A stretch of DNA of 64,000 bases from Planctomycetaceae bacterium (GCA_002702655.1 PABB01000054.1:62001-126000), one strand, 5' to 3'. Positions 9,579 to 18,624 are shown, counted from the first letter of the stretch. Made by a program: numbers and translations. Notes: generated by a model not told the origin, from the sequence alone.

Positions 9579-10898
9579 ATGCGACATCGCCGCAACTTGC
9601 TTATCTACGTGAGCGCTCTTGTGCTGTTGTCTGCACACGCCGCCACGACTCGGGCCGCCGAGCTTGCCGATTACCCCAGCGAAGTGAAGGCGGACATCCC
9701 CGTCAACTACACCGAAGCGGAGGTCGGCGACTATGAACTGCCCGATCCGCTGTCGTTTGAATCGGGCCAGCCGGTCGACTCAGCGGCCGCGTGGCGCGAG
9801 CGTCGGCGGCCCGAGTTGCACGCAATCTTCGAACGCCACCAGTACGGCCGAGCGCCGGCCGAGCCGCGCGAGATCCGCTACGAAGTGACCGAACCACCGA
9901 CGCCGGCGCTCGACGGCGCCGCGGTGCGCGAGCAAGTCACCATCCACTTCGGCACAGGCGATACGGCCCAGCACATGGACCTGCTCGTGTACGTCCCAGC
10001 CGACCGCGACGGCCCGTCGCCGCTGCTGCTGTCGATCAGCTTCATGCCGAACAACATGTGCGTCGACGACCCGGCCGTGCATGTGGGGCGGCGTTGGGAT
10101 CGCCGCGAAGGGCGTCGCGTTGCGGCCGACGGGCCGAGCCCCTTTCCCGGCAGGCTGCCGGTGCGGCAGTTCATCGACCGCGGTTTTGCCATCGCGACGT
10201 TTTGCTACAGTGACGTCGACCCCGACGCCCCCGGCGCGATCGAGCAAGGCGTGCGGCAGCAGTACCTACCCGCCGGCAAGTCCCAGCCGGCGGACGACGA
10301 GTGGGGGGCCATCGCCGCTTGGTGCTGGGGCATCAGCCGGGCCGTTGATTACTTCGAAGCGGACGACCTGATCGACGCTCAGCGGATCGCCATCACGGGA
10401 ATCTCGCGGCTGGGAAAAACCGTCATGTGGGCCGGCGCGAACGACCAGCGGATCGCCGCCGTGATTGCCAGTTGCTCGGGCGAGGGCGGTGCGGCGCTCA
10501 GCCGTCGCAACTACGGCGAAACGATCGCGCACCTGACGGCCGTGGGGCGGTTTGACTACCAGTTCTGCAAGAACTACCAGCACTGGGCGCCCGATCCCAC
10601 GGCCGCGCCGGTCGACGCCCACGAATTGGTCGCCCTGATCGCCCCCCGACCGCTGCTGCTGCAGACCGGGACCACCGACAAATGGTCGGACCCCAAGGGC
10701 GAGTTCTTGGCCGCCGCGGCCGCGACGCCGGTTTATGAGCTACTCGGCGAGACCGGCGTCGAGATCACGGAACTGCCCGATCCCGACACGCTGGTGGGCG
10801 GCACGCTCGCGTACTACATGCACGACGGGGGCCACGGCATGGTCCCCGGCGATTGGCAAGTCTTCCTCGACTTTCTCCAACAGCATCTGGGAGAGTGA
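9579..10898 (+). CDS. CE15-type glucuronoyl esterase, exported
   Basis: Likely cleaves esters of 4-O-methyl-glucuronic acid (lignin-xylan links). 439 residues with a signal peptide (LLIYVSALVLLSAHAATTRA). The alpha/beta-hydrolase nucleophile motif is GISRLGK with S276, matching the CE15 pattern GxSRxGK; CSGEGGAALSRR follows, and HDGGHGMVPGDW near the C-terminus supplies the histidine. The start is ATG 9579; the longer open frame upstream overlaps the GH106 gene and lacks a signal peptide. Databases often label such proteins acetylxylan esterase; the GxSRxGK motif favours CE15. Confidence 0.85.
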   Translation: MRHRRNLLIYVSALVLLSAHAATTRAAELADYPSEVKADIPVNYTEAEVGDYELPDPLSFESGQPVDSAAAWRERRRPELHAIFERHQYGRAPAEPREIRYEVTEPPTPALDGAAVREQVTIHFGTGDTAQHMDLLVYVPADRDGPSPLLLSISFMPNNMCVDDPAVHVGRRWDRREGRRVAADGPSPFPGRLPVRQFIDRGFAIATFCYSDVDPDAPGAIEQGVRQQYLPAGKSQPADDEWGAIAAWCWGISRAVDYFEADDLIDAQRIAITGISRLGKTVMWAGANDQRIAAVIASCSGEGGAALSRRNYGETIAHLTAVGRFDYQFCKNYQHWAPDPTAAPVDAHELVALIAPRPLLLQTGTTDKWSDPKGEFLAAAAATPVYELLGETGVEITELPDPDTLVGGTLAYYMHDGGHGMVPGDWQVFLDFLQQHLGE

Positions 10899-10923
10899 GA
10901 GGAGTTGCCTGAGTCGGCAAATG

Positions 10924-10998
10924 CGTGCCACGGCTCTGTGAGCCGTGCGCGGCGGAGAACCGTTCGGCAATTCGCACGGCTCACAGAGCCGTGGCACG
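10924..10998. repeat. REPIN-like element, family A
   Basis: Arms 10924-10949 and 10973-10998 are exact 26-bp inverse copies. Each arm is itself a hairpin: CACGGCTC-TGT-GAGCCGTG in the first and CACGGCTC-ACA-GAGCCGTG in the second. It lies between two convergent genes. A second copy is at 47536-47608. Confidence 0.9.
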
Positions 10999-11023
10999 CT
11001 AGGCCGCGCTCTCTAACGGTTGA

Positions 11024-11806
11024 TCACCGGCGCGGATCCTCGTGCTGCTCCGTCTCGATCACATCAAGCTGCCGCGTCACGGCGAGCATGTGTTCGATGT
11101 TGCCTTCCATGCCCGCTTGCCGCGCGGCCAGTTTCTCCAGCGTCTCCTGTCGGCCGTACACGATCAGGCAATCGCCCTCTTCCAGGCGGGTGCTGCCGCG
11201 CGGGGCGCCCATGTAGTCGCCGCCCGGCTTCTCGACCCCCAACACGAGCATCCCCTCGTGGTTCAGCGCCAACTCCTGCAGCGTGTGGTCGGCCAGCCAC
11301 TCGCCATGACGGACGTGCAATTCCGAGATGACAAAGTCGTGGCCCACGCGCAGCAGCCGCGTGTAGTCGTGGACCTGCACGCGGCCCAGGCGGCTGAGCG
11401 CCCAGGAATTGATCCTCCACATGACCTGCTCAATGCGCTTGTTGTTGGCCAGCAAGTACAGAATGAGCAGTCCGCTGGTCATCACGCCCAGTCGAAACGA
11501 CGCCCGGTCCGCCCAATGGGCGCTGCCGCGATCGGTGTTCAAGAACGACAAGATCACCGACGGGATCGCCAGCACGACGCCCACGTGGCCCAGCATCATC
11601 AGGTGCATGGCAATCCGCCGCCGCACCGGATGATTGACGATGTCTTCCGACTCCTTGGTTGTGAACCCCGACCCCGTAAACGCCGAGAGCGCCTGAAAGT
11701 GGGACAGGTCCTTCGACAACCCCGTCATCGCCAACCCGACCGTGGCCACGCGAATCACGATCAGCGAGACCGTGAAAACGATCAGCGTGCTGTAGACGGC
11801 AATCAT
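11024..11806 (-). CDS. TrkH-pore-like membrane protein with RCK_C (TrkA_C) domain
   Basis: 260 residues. Three hydrophobic segments are visible (about 2-27, 68-90, 107-122). Between the first two lies ALSAFTGSGFTTKESE, which resembles the pore loop of Trk/Ktr potassium transporters (AFTTAGF type), including the filter glycine. A TrkA_C (RCK_C) domain covers about 165-240 (DHTLQELALNHEGMLVLGV, EEGDCLIVYG). RCK_C domains bind ligands that gate K+ transport. Full Trk/Ktr proteins have four such pore units; this one has a single unit, so it would have to oligomerise. Substrate is unknown; K+ is inferred. It is isolated in a carbohydrate-gene region. Confidence 0.75.
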   Translation of the reverse strand: MIAVYSTLIVFTVSLIVIRVATVGLAMTGLSKDLSHFQALSAFTGSGFTTKESEDIVNHPVRRRIAMHLMMLGHVGVVLAIPSVILSFLNTDRGSAHWADRASFRLGVMTSGLLILYLLANNKRIEQVMWRINSWALSRLGRVQVHDYTRLLRVGHDFVISELHVRHGEWLADHTLQELALNHEGMLVLGVEKPGGDYMGAPRGSTRLEEGDCLIVYGRQETLEKLAARQAGMEGNIEHMLAVTRQLDVIETEQHEDPRR

Positions 11807-12089
11807 GGCAAGTGCTCCAGCGGAGCCGCGAGAACAACAGGTCGAGGGTCAGACAGCGAGCCTGGCGGTCGATTCGATCCATCCCGGCCCTACTGACAGT
11901 ATGCCATACGGGGGAGAAAACCCGGATGCCGGCCCGCAGCAATTCCGATCCGCCATCCAGCGAATTCGCGAGGGCAGCCGGCGAATGCCAGAAAAAGCGA
12001 TGAGGCAGCGGACGCTGCTGCGCGAATCTCTGTCAATCCGCTCGCCGACGATCACCACGGACCGAGATTCCGCAGGCCCCAACGCCGCG

Positions 12090-13673
12090 TCAGCGTTCCG
12101 CGGCGATTTCGCCACTGATGCGAAGGAAGTCGAAATCAGCCTGCCCGCCGGCCGCTTTCGTCGCGTAGTTGAACAGCGCGAACCGGTAGCCCATGAAATG
12201 CGGCAAGGTGTAGGCCATCTGCAGTCGCTCGCCCAGCGGCGTCCAGGTCTCGCCGTCCAGGCTGTAGGCAAACCACGCTTTGTCCGCGCGATCGCGGAAG
12301 TCGCACGCCGCCCGCAGGTGCACCAGCGGCTGTTCCAGCGGCACGCTGGCCAACTCGACCGGGGCGTCGGACTCGGCGCTGATCATCACCAGCGACTTGC
12401 GGTCGCCAGCGACGCGGACGCCGATCAGTCCGTATCTCTTTTGCAGCAGCCCCAAACCGGCAAAGTCCCCATCCTGCATGCCGGCCGTGTCCAGCAGCGT
12501 CGTCGCCGAGCACTGCGGGCCGAAGGTGCGCTGCGTGAGCGTGTTGCGCGCTTGCACAAACTCATCGACCACGCCGCCCGTTTTCAGCCGCAGCCAACCG
12601 GGGCGCTCGGCGACTGACCACAGCGAGTTGACCGGATTGTGATTCCACTGCCAGGCGAGCGGCAGCGGCGGATCGCCCTCGGCCCGCTGAAACTCGTCCG
12701 ACTCGACAATCGTCGCCAGTCCGTCCGGATCCGCCGGCAGATCGAGTTCCAGGGGCGCTCGCCCCTCGACGCCGTGCACGGGCCAACCGTCCTCCCAATG
12801 CACCGGCGCCAGAAACGGCGTCCGGCCCACGGCTCCGTGGTCTTGGAACAACAGCGCCCACCAGTCGCCGTCGGGCGTGTCGATGATCGTCCCCTGCGCG
12901 ACGCCGCCGTCTTGCAGGGCGATGCGGCCCTCGTACGGCCCGGTGATCGCATCAGCCCGGTGCGTCAACTGCGTGCGCATGCCGCCGCGGGGCCAGGTGA
13001 TGTTGAACAGATAGTACTTCCCGTCAATCTTGGCCATCTGCGAGCCCTCGGCGTTCAGCCCGATATTTGGCCCGGCCACCGCGCTGGCGTTGGGAATGAT
13101 CACCTGGTTCAGGCCGCCGGGCTTCACGCCGCGGACGTCGGCAGTCAACTCGATGATCCGAATGTCGCCGCCGCCGTAGATCATGTACACGCGGCCGTCG
13201 TCGTCGAAGAACAACGAACTGTCGTGCAGCATCGGCTCGAACTCGTTGGCCTCCCACGGCCCGTTCTCGATGTCACGGGTGCGGTAGACGTGCGTCTTGC
13301 CGGTGGTCGAGGAGAACGTCGACACGTAGTAAACGCCGTCGTGGTAACGCAAGCTGCTGGCCCACGAACCGGCGCCGTAGCAACTGCGGCCGTTCTGCAG
13401 GTTCAGCGCGTCGTTGTCGGCCAGCGTGTCGTAGGCGTAGCCCACCAAGTCCCAGTCGACCAGATCGTGCGACTTCATGATCGGCACGCCGGGGCTCATG
13501 TGCATGGTCGTGCTGGTCATGTAAAACGTGTCGCCCACGCGAATCACGGCCACGTCCGGCACGTCCGCCCAAATGATCGGATTGCGAGCACGCGGCCCCG
13601 TTTCGGCAGCCTTGCCCGCGCAAGCGACGGCCCCCGCAATACAACACACGACCACGAACACGCGAAGTTTCAT
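12090..13673 (-). CDS. GH43 family glycosidase (xylosidase/arabinofuranosidase-like), exported
   Basis: Likely cleaves beta-xylosides or alpha-L-arabinofuranosides outside the cytoplasm. 527 residues: signal peptide (LRVFVVVCCIAGAVACAG), then the five-bladed propeller beginning NPIIWADVPDVAVIR, which holds the catalytic base Asp. DDDGRVYMIYGGGD and NAEGSQMAKIDG supply the expected Asp and acid Glu. The last 200 residues form a beta-sandwich like that of GH43 xylan beta-xylosidases. The start is ATG 13673, followed directly by the signal peptide. The cysteines in the leader could allow lipidation, but the lipobox is weak. Confidence 0.88.
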   Translation of the reverse strand: MKLRVFVVVCCIAGAVACAGKAAETGPRARNPIIWADVPDVAVIRVGDTFYMTSTTMHMSPGVPIMKSHDLVDWDLVGYAYDTLADNDALNLQNGRSCYGAGSWASSLRYHDGVYYVSTFSSTTGKTHVYRTRDIENGPWEANEFEPMLHDSSLFFDDDGRVYMIYGGGDIRIIELTADVRGVKPGGLNQVIIPNASAVAGPNIGLNAEGSQMAKIDGKYYLFNITWPRGGMRTQLTHRADAITGPYEGRIALQDGGVAQGTIIDTPDGDWWALLFQDHGAVGRTPFLAPVHWEDGWPVHGVEGRAPLELDLPADPDGLATIVESDEFQRAEGDPPLPLAWQWNHNPVNSLWSVAERPGWLRLKTGGVVDEFVQARNTLTQRTFGPQCSATTLLDTAGMQDGDFAGLGLLQKRYGLIGVRVAGDRKSLVMISAESDAPVELASVPLEQPLVHLRAACDFRDRADKAWFAYSLDGETWTPLGERLQMAYTLPHFMGYRFALFNYATKAAGGQADFDFLRISGEIAAER

Positions 13674-14191
13674 CGCAATACCCAAAGCGGGGAGAACAGA
13701 CAAACGAAGAGCATCCCCGCCATTTTGACCCAAGCGGCGCCCATTCTCAATCGGCCCCCCTCAGCGAGGCAGAAACCTGCCAAGCCGCTCCAATTGAAGA
13801 TCGCGCCGCCACCGAACCCCTGCAGAGCTGACAGCTATCGGCTATCAGCTTTCAGCCAGAAGAGTCAGAGGCTCATTGACCGGGCAAGGATTGATAGGCA
13901 CCGCCAAGAACGCCATGACCGCCTCCTACCATGGCGGTCATGGCGTTCTTGGCGGTTCCAATTGCCCGACTTGGCGGTTCGCCTGCGCGCGTGGCGAAAC
14001 ATGTCACAACGGAACCCCGCAACGAAGTTCATTTCCGGCAGCAGGACGCATTTGTGGTCGCAGGGGAAGGTTGGGGTCGCGTAGGATTGCAGGTAGGTCG
14101 CGACTTCGCCCTCCCCGCCATGTCCGGGAGGCGCTGGTGCGCGGCCCCATTCTTCTCCATTTGTCACTCGTATCGCAGGAATCAAGGCGTG
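13674..14191. other. Intergenic region, GH43 / GH127 (divergent)
   Basis: 518 bp between divergent genes. It contains the perfect hairpin at 13900-13956, a partial further copy of its arm near 13969-13980, and a phrase with several TATCAGC/ATCGGC words near 13827-13858 that looks like a decayed intergenic repeat. An open + frame crosses the region but shows no coding features. Confidence 0.6.
13900..13956. repeat. Perfect 24-bp-arm hairpin related to the GxxExxY inverted repeat
   Basis: Arms 13900-13923 and 13933-13956 pair perfectly with a 9-base loop. The arm begins ACCGCCAAGAACGCCA; the GxxExxY flank has ACCGCCAAGGACGCCA, 15 of 16 identical with the same 9-bp period. No gene lies between the arms, so it looks like a non-autonomous relative of the element at 77-549. 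Confidence 0.85.
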
Positions 14192-16711
14192 ATGCGTCGG
14201 CTTCATTCAGTACGGCAACCTCGCAGAATCTCCCGTTGTCTCCACATTTCCGCCCTGGCGATCGCCCTATCGACGATCGGAGGCGCGTCCTGCTCCCACG
14301 CTGACCAGGCAGTCGGCGACGTTCCGCACTACGTGCCGTTCTACCGCGTCGAAATGGAGGACAACATCTGGGCGCCGCGGACGCAGTTGCTTGTCCAGCG
14401 CACGCTGCCGCACGCATTCCACAACACCGAGCGGGCATTGGAAGACTTTCGCCAGTGCGCCGCATGGCTTGCCAGCGGCGGGCAGAGTCCCACGCCCCCG
14501 CCGCATCGGTTTCGCGCGTCCGACCTGTTTAAGGTCATGGAGGGCGCCGCGCTGATGCTGCAAGCTCAGCCGAATCCTGCAATCGAAACGCAGATGGACG
14601 AGATCATCGAAATCGTCGCTGCTGCCCAGACGGCCGACGGCTACCTGTACGTGCCGCACATCGTCCACTCTTACATCGAAAACGAAATGGGCGATCGGCC
14701 GTACAGCTACGTGCTGCACAGCCACGAACTGTACAACATGGGCCACATGTACGAAGCGGCCGTGGCCTACGCCCAGGCGACCGGCAAGACGAAGTTCCTC
14801 GACATCGCCGAGAAAAACGCCCAGCACGTCAACCACGTTTTTTTCGAGGGCGACCCCGCGTACAACGACGGCCGCCCCGTCAACCAAGCGCCGGGGCACG
14901 AGGAGATTGAACTGGGGCTGGTGAAACTCTACGGCCAGACCGGCAAGCAGTTGTACCTCGACATGGCCAAGCGGTTCCTGGCGATCCGCGGCGTCACGTA
15001 CCACACCGAGGGGCACGGCATTTACTCGCCCGAATACGCCCAGCAACAGGCGCCCGTCGCCGAGCAGCACGAAGCGGTCGGCCACGCCGTGCGAGCCATG
15101 TACCTGTACGCGGCGATGGCCGAGGTCGACAGCCTGCAGGGCGCCGACGACTACACCGCGGCGCTGGACGCCATCTGGCACGACGTGGTCGACGGCAAGA
15201 TGCACATCTCCGGCGGACTGGGCGCGGTGCCGGGAATCGAAGGCTTCGGTCCCCGCTACGTGCTGCCCAACAAGGACACCTACCTGGAAACGTGCGCGGC
15301 AGTCGGCAACGTGCTGTTCAACGTTCGCATGTTCCTGAAACACGAGCGGGGCGAGTTCGTCGACGTCGCCGAGGCGGCGCTCTACAACAACTGCCTCGCG
15401 GGGGTGGGGCTCGATGGACAGAGCTTCTTCTATCCCAATCCGTTGGAGGCCGACGAGGGGCACGGGCCGCGGTCGGCGTGGTTCGGCACGGCGTGCTGCC
15501 CGTCGAACATCGCCCGGCTGGTGCCGCAGATCTCCGGCTACATGTACGCAGTCCGCGGCAAGCGGCTGTACTGCGTCCTCTACGGCCAGAACGAGGCCCA
15601 GACCTCGGTCGCCGGCGTCGACGTGAAGCTGTCGCAGCGCACGGCGTATCCATACGACGGGGCGATCGAGTTGGAGCTCGATCCTGCCGAGCCGACCGAA
15701 TTTGAACTCGCCCTGCGGATCCCCACCTGGGCCGGCCAGCAGTTCGTCCCCGGCAAATTGTACTCGTTCACCGACGAGGCGCCCGCCTGGTCGGTGGAGG
15801 TCAACGGCACGCCGCTCTCGGTGGAGGCGAAGGACGGCTTCGCGACCATCCGCCGCCAGTGGGAGCCAGGCGACAAGGTTGCGCTACGCCTGCCGATGCC
15901 GGTCCGCGTCAGCACGTGCATCGACGAGGTCGAGGCCAACCGCGACCGCGTGGCGATTTCCCGCGGCCCGCTGCTGTTCTGTGCCGAGGGGATCGACAAC
16001 GGCGGTTTTGTGCAGCGGTTGTTCTTTCCCGGCGTCCCGGCGGGCTCCGACGCCAAGGTCCAACAGATCGCCGACGGCCCGCTCGCCGGTTTGCCGCAGA
16101 TCACGCTCCCCGCTGCGGAGCTCACCGAATCGGGCGTCAAACCCGCCGGCATCAAGATGGTTCCCTACTTCGCCTGGTCCAACCGCGACCGCGGGTCGAT
16201 GAACACCTGGATCGGCACGAATGAAAACGTCGCAGAGATCAACTACGCGGCGCCGGAGAATCTCAAGTTCGCCGGCGTGACCGCCTCGCACACGTTCGAG
16301 GGCGATACCGTCGACGCGGTGCGAATGAAGCACACGCCGCGCAATTCCAGCGACACGTCCATCCGCCGCTGGACCAGTTGGTCGGAGAAAGGTCGCGAGG
16401 CGTGGGTCGAAATCGATTTTGGCAGCCCCCAGTCGGTCCGCAGCATTGGCGTCTACTTCTACGACGACAACGGCGGCGTGCAGCTACCCGGCGAGTGGCA
16501 CGTGGAGACGCCCGTCGGCGATGGCTGGCAACGATTGGCCATCTATAACACCGACAGCTACAGCTCACTCCCCGACGTGTACAATACGGTCCACCCGGCC
16601 GAGCCGCTGACCGCCGAGCGGCTGCGGATCGTGATGCGACCCCGGCACGGCGACACCTGCGTGGGGATCCTATCGGTGGACGTGGAGACCAACGATGAGC
16701 GAGACAAGTAG
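14192..16711 (+). CDS. GH127 beta-L-arabinofuranosidase with C-terminal beta-sandwich domain, exported
   Basis: Likely removes beta-L-arabinofuranose or similar sugars. 839 residues with an N-terminal export signal (HISALAIALSTIGGASCSHA). The catalytic (alpha/alpha)6 region has the zinc-cysteine site typical of GH127: E366-T-C368 and the pair C435-C436 in TACCPSN; C435 aligns with the catalytic cysteine of the characterised enzyme. From about 690 the HTFEGDTVDAVRMKH and WVEIDFGSPQSVRSIGVYFYD segments form an F5/8-type carbohydrate-binding sandwich. The start is ATG 14192, giving the signal peptide; the frame is open upstream without coding character. It overlaps the next gene by 17 bp. Confidence 0.9.
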   Translation: MRRLHSVRQPRRISRCLHISALAIALSTIGGASCSHADQAVGDVPHYVPFYRVEMEDNIWAPRTQLLVQRTLPHAFHNTERALEDFRQCAAWLASGGQSPTPPPHRFRASDLFKVMEGAALMLQAQPNPAIETQMDEIIEIVAAAQTADGYLYVPHIVHSYIENEMGDRPYSYVLHSHELYNMGHMYEAAVAYAQATGKTKFLDIAEKNAQHVNHVFFEGDPAYNDGRPVNQAPGHEEIELGLVKLYGQTGKQLYLDMAKRFLAIRGVTYHTEGHGIYSPEYAQQQAPVAEQHEAVGHAVRAMYLYAAMAEVDSLQGADDYTAALDAIWHDVVDGKMHISGGLGAVPGIEGFGPRYVLPNKDTYLETCAAVGNVLFNVRMFLKHERGEFVDVAEAALYNNCLAGVGLDGQSFFYPNPLEADEGHGPRSAWFGTACCPSNIARLVPQISGYMYAVRGKRLYCVLYGQNEAQTSVAGVDVKLSQRTAYPYDGAIELELDPAEPTEFELALRIPTWAGQQFVPGKLYSFTDEAPAWSVEVNGTPLSVEAKDGFATIRRQWEPGDKVALRLPMPVRVSTCIDEVEANRDRVAISRGPLLFCAEGIDNGGFVQRLFFPGVPAGSDAKVQQIADGPLAGLPQITLPAAELTESGVKPAGIKMVPYFAWSNRDRGSMNTWIGTNENVAEINYAAPENLKFAGVTASHTFEGDTVDAVRMKHTPRNSSDTSIRRWTSWSEKGREAWVEIDFGSPQSVRSIGVYFYDDNGGVQLPGEWHVETPVGDGWQRLAIYNTDSYSSLPDVYNTVHPAEPLTAERLRIVMRPRHGDTCVGILSVDVETNDERDK

Positions 16712-17387
16712 CCGCCAACCCGCGTTCTTGTTTGACCTGGACGGCACGCTCATCGACAGCGTGTACCAGCATGTGCTCGCCTGGGAGAACGCGCTGCGGG
16801 CCAACGGCATCCCGCTGTCGGTGTGGCGAATCCACCGTCGCATTGGCATGAGCGGCGGGCTGTTCACCAACATGCTGTTGCGCGAGACGGGCCGCGAAAT
16901 CACGCCCGAGGTCGTCGAGCGCCTCAGCCGCGCCCACGCCGAGGCGTTCAACAAGATCTCCGGGCAGATCACCCCGCTGCCCGGCGCCCGCGAGCTGCTC
17001 GCCTTTCTCGACGAGGCCAACATCCCCTGGACGATCGCCACCAGCGGCCGCATGGAAACCGCCCGGCCGACGATCGAAAACCTGGGCGTCGACCTCGACC
17101 GCACCCCCGTGGTGACGCGGGACCAGGTCCGCTTCGCCAAGCCCGATCCCGATCTGTTCCTGTGCGCCGCAGAGCGGTTGGGCGTGCCGATCGAATCGAC
17201 GATCGTCGTGGGCGACAGCATCTGGGACATCCTCGCCGCCCGTCGCGCCCGCGCCCTGGCGATCGGCGTGCTGTCGGGCGGCTACGGCCGCGAGGAGTTG
17301 GAACGCGCCGGGGCGTTTCGGGTCTACGAGGACCCCGCCGATCTGCTGGATCACATCGACGAAGTGGGCGGGCGGTTCCCGGCGTAG
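16695..17387 (+). CDS. HAD-superfamily hydrolase, beta-phosphoglucomutase-like
   Basis: 230 residues. HAD motifs in order: FLFDLDGTLIDS (nucleophile and acid Asp), ATSGR (motif II Ser), KPDPDLF (motif III Lys) and VGDSIWDI (motif IV). The alpha-helical cap between motifs I and II matches the beta-phosphoglucomutase/phosphoglycolate phosphatase subfamily. The substrate is probably a sugar phosphate or small phosphate ester; not determinable. Its start lies inside the GH127 stop region (17-bp overlap), so translation is probably coupled and the function tied to sugar breakdown. Confidence 0.85.
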   Translation: MSETSSRQPAFLFDLDGTLIDSVYQHVLAWENALRANGIPLSVWRIHRRIGMSGGLFTNMLLRETGREITPEVVERLSRAHAEAFNKISGQITPLPGARELLAFLDEANIPWTIATSGRMETARPTIENLGVDLDRTPVVTRDQVRFAKPDPDLFLCAAERLGVPIESTIVVGDSIWDILAARRARALAIGVLSGGYGREELERAGAFRVYEDPADLLDHIDEVGGRFPA

Positions 17388-17413
17388 CGAGGTGTGCAGC
17401 CTGTTGAAACTGG

Positions 17414-18562
17414 CTATGAGGCAGAGTCGTCGACAGACGGCGGTCGTCGGGCAAGCCAACCGCCGAATAGCGCTCCGGCAAGTCCGGCTACGACCGCGCT
17501 GGCGGCGAGTCCCACGAGAAACGTGACGCCGGGCACGGCTCTCGCTTCCACAAGTTTCCACAGCGGCTTTTCGCCCCAGCGGGCAAAAAGCAACGCGCCA
17601 GTCACAAAGCCGTACGCCGCCAACGCCGCCCCTAACACAGCGGACCGGCGCCCCACGCTGGCGATCTGTGCAACGGCAGCGCCCAGGAAGACTGTGCCGC
17701 CAAGCACGCACGCCAAAACAGGGTTAAACCGCCACAGACCCAAAAATAAGGCCAACGCGCTCGTGGCGGCAATCAACGTGCGAAGGGAAAACTGCCCGCG
17801 TCGCCGCGGCGCCGCTGGCACGACGATGCGCCGGCGTCGCCAAGCCAAACCGCCGACGACAATCACGGGCCACCCGCACACGACACCGACCAACGCTCGG
17901 TCCCACCAGGAGCCGACGCTCACCAACCGCCCCGAACGCATGTCGAAGACCATTCGCTCATGGTGAGTGGTCTCGATGGCAAACGACCAGTCGTCATTCG
18001 CTAGCGAGCCGTCCGCCCACTCGTACCACTCGGGCTCCATCGACTCTGGGAAGATGAGATTGGCGGCCCCAAGCTTGGTCCAGGCGCCCCAGTGCGCCGT
18101 CGTGACGTTGACGTAATCTCGTCCGCCATCGGCATGGTAGAGCACAAAGTGCGAACCAACGGGAATGTTGCTGATATTGTGCCACCCCAAACGAGCGAGC
18201 AAGACGTGACGTCCGTCGGGAGAAAAGTGAGCGTCGTAGGCTTGGCATTCGTACGGCACGCGCCACAGCAATTGCGGCGGATCGACCGCCGCATAGATGC
18301 CGCAACGGGCGTAGGTTTGCCGTAAGTCAGCTCGCTGATCGGGCGGGTATTCAGGGCCTTGATACTGATACTGCTCCTCGATGATCATGGCAAGGACGAA
18401 CCGGCCGTCGGCAGATTCGGCGGTCCAAGAACTCTCATCGAGCAGCCCGCCGGCCGCAATGGCAGGCAGGCCAAGCAAGAAGCCGATGGCAGCCACAATG
18501 GTCGCCCAGACGCAGCGATCTGCCCAATCGCGAGGACAACGGTCGTTGCTGCTACGGCGCAT
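17414..18562 (-). CDS. Membrane protein with planctomycete FSLRTL motif
   Basis: 382 residues, function unknown. An N-terminal membrane segment (ATIVAAIGFLLGLPAIAAGG) is followed by a soluble part of about 200 residues with WD/TolB-like phrases (FSPDGRHVLLARLG). Then a membrane helix, a positively charged linker, the motif QFSLRTLIAATSALALFLG and three further helices follow. The RFSLRTLL-type motif before a helix is widespread in planctomycete membrane proteins. The start is ATG 18562; the frame continues upstream with Arg/Gly-rich, non-coding-like sequence. It ends 62 bp downstream of recJ on the same strand. Confidence 0.7.
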   Translation of the reverse strand: MRRSSNDRCPRDWADRCVWATIVAAIGFLLGLPAIAAGGLLDESSWTAESADGRFVLAMIIEEQYQYQGPEYPPDQRADLRQTYARCGIYAAVDPPQLLWRVPYECQAYDAHFSPDGRHVLLARLGWHNISNIPVGSHFVLYHADGGRDYVNVTTAHWGAWTKLGAANLIFPESMEPEWYEWADGSLANDDWSFAIETTHHERMVFDMRSGRLVSVGSWWDRALVGVVCGWPVIVVGGLAWRRRRIVVPAAPRRRGQFSLRTLIAATSALALFLGLWRFNPVLACVLGGTVFLGAAVAQIASVGRRSAVLGAALAAYGFVTGALLFARWGEKPLWKLVEARAVPGVTFLVGLAASAVVAGLAGALFGGWLARRPPSVDDSAS

Positions 18563-18624
18563 GCTGCGATCCGCATGAGAAGTCTGGGGACAGGATCCGT
18601 TTCCGCGTCCGGCTGCGACGCCCT

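Noticed and set aside
12639-14084. 481-codon + strand open frame
   Set aside because: Covers GH43 in antisense and runs through the hairpin at 13900, so not coding.
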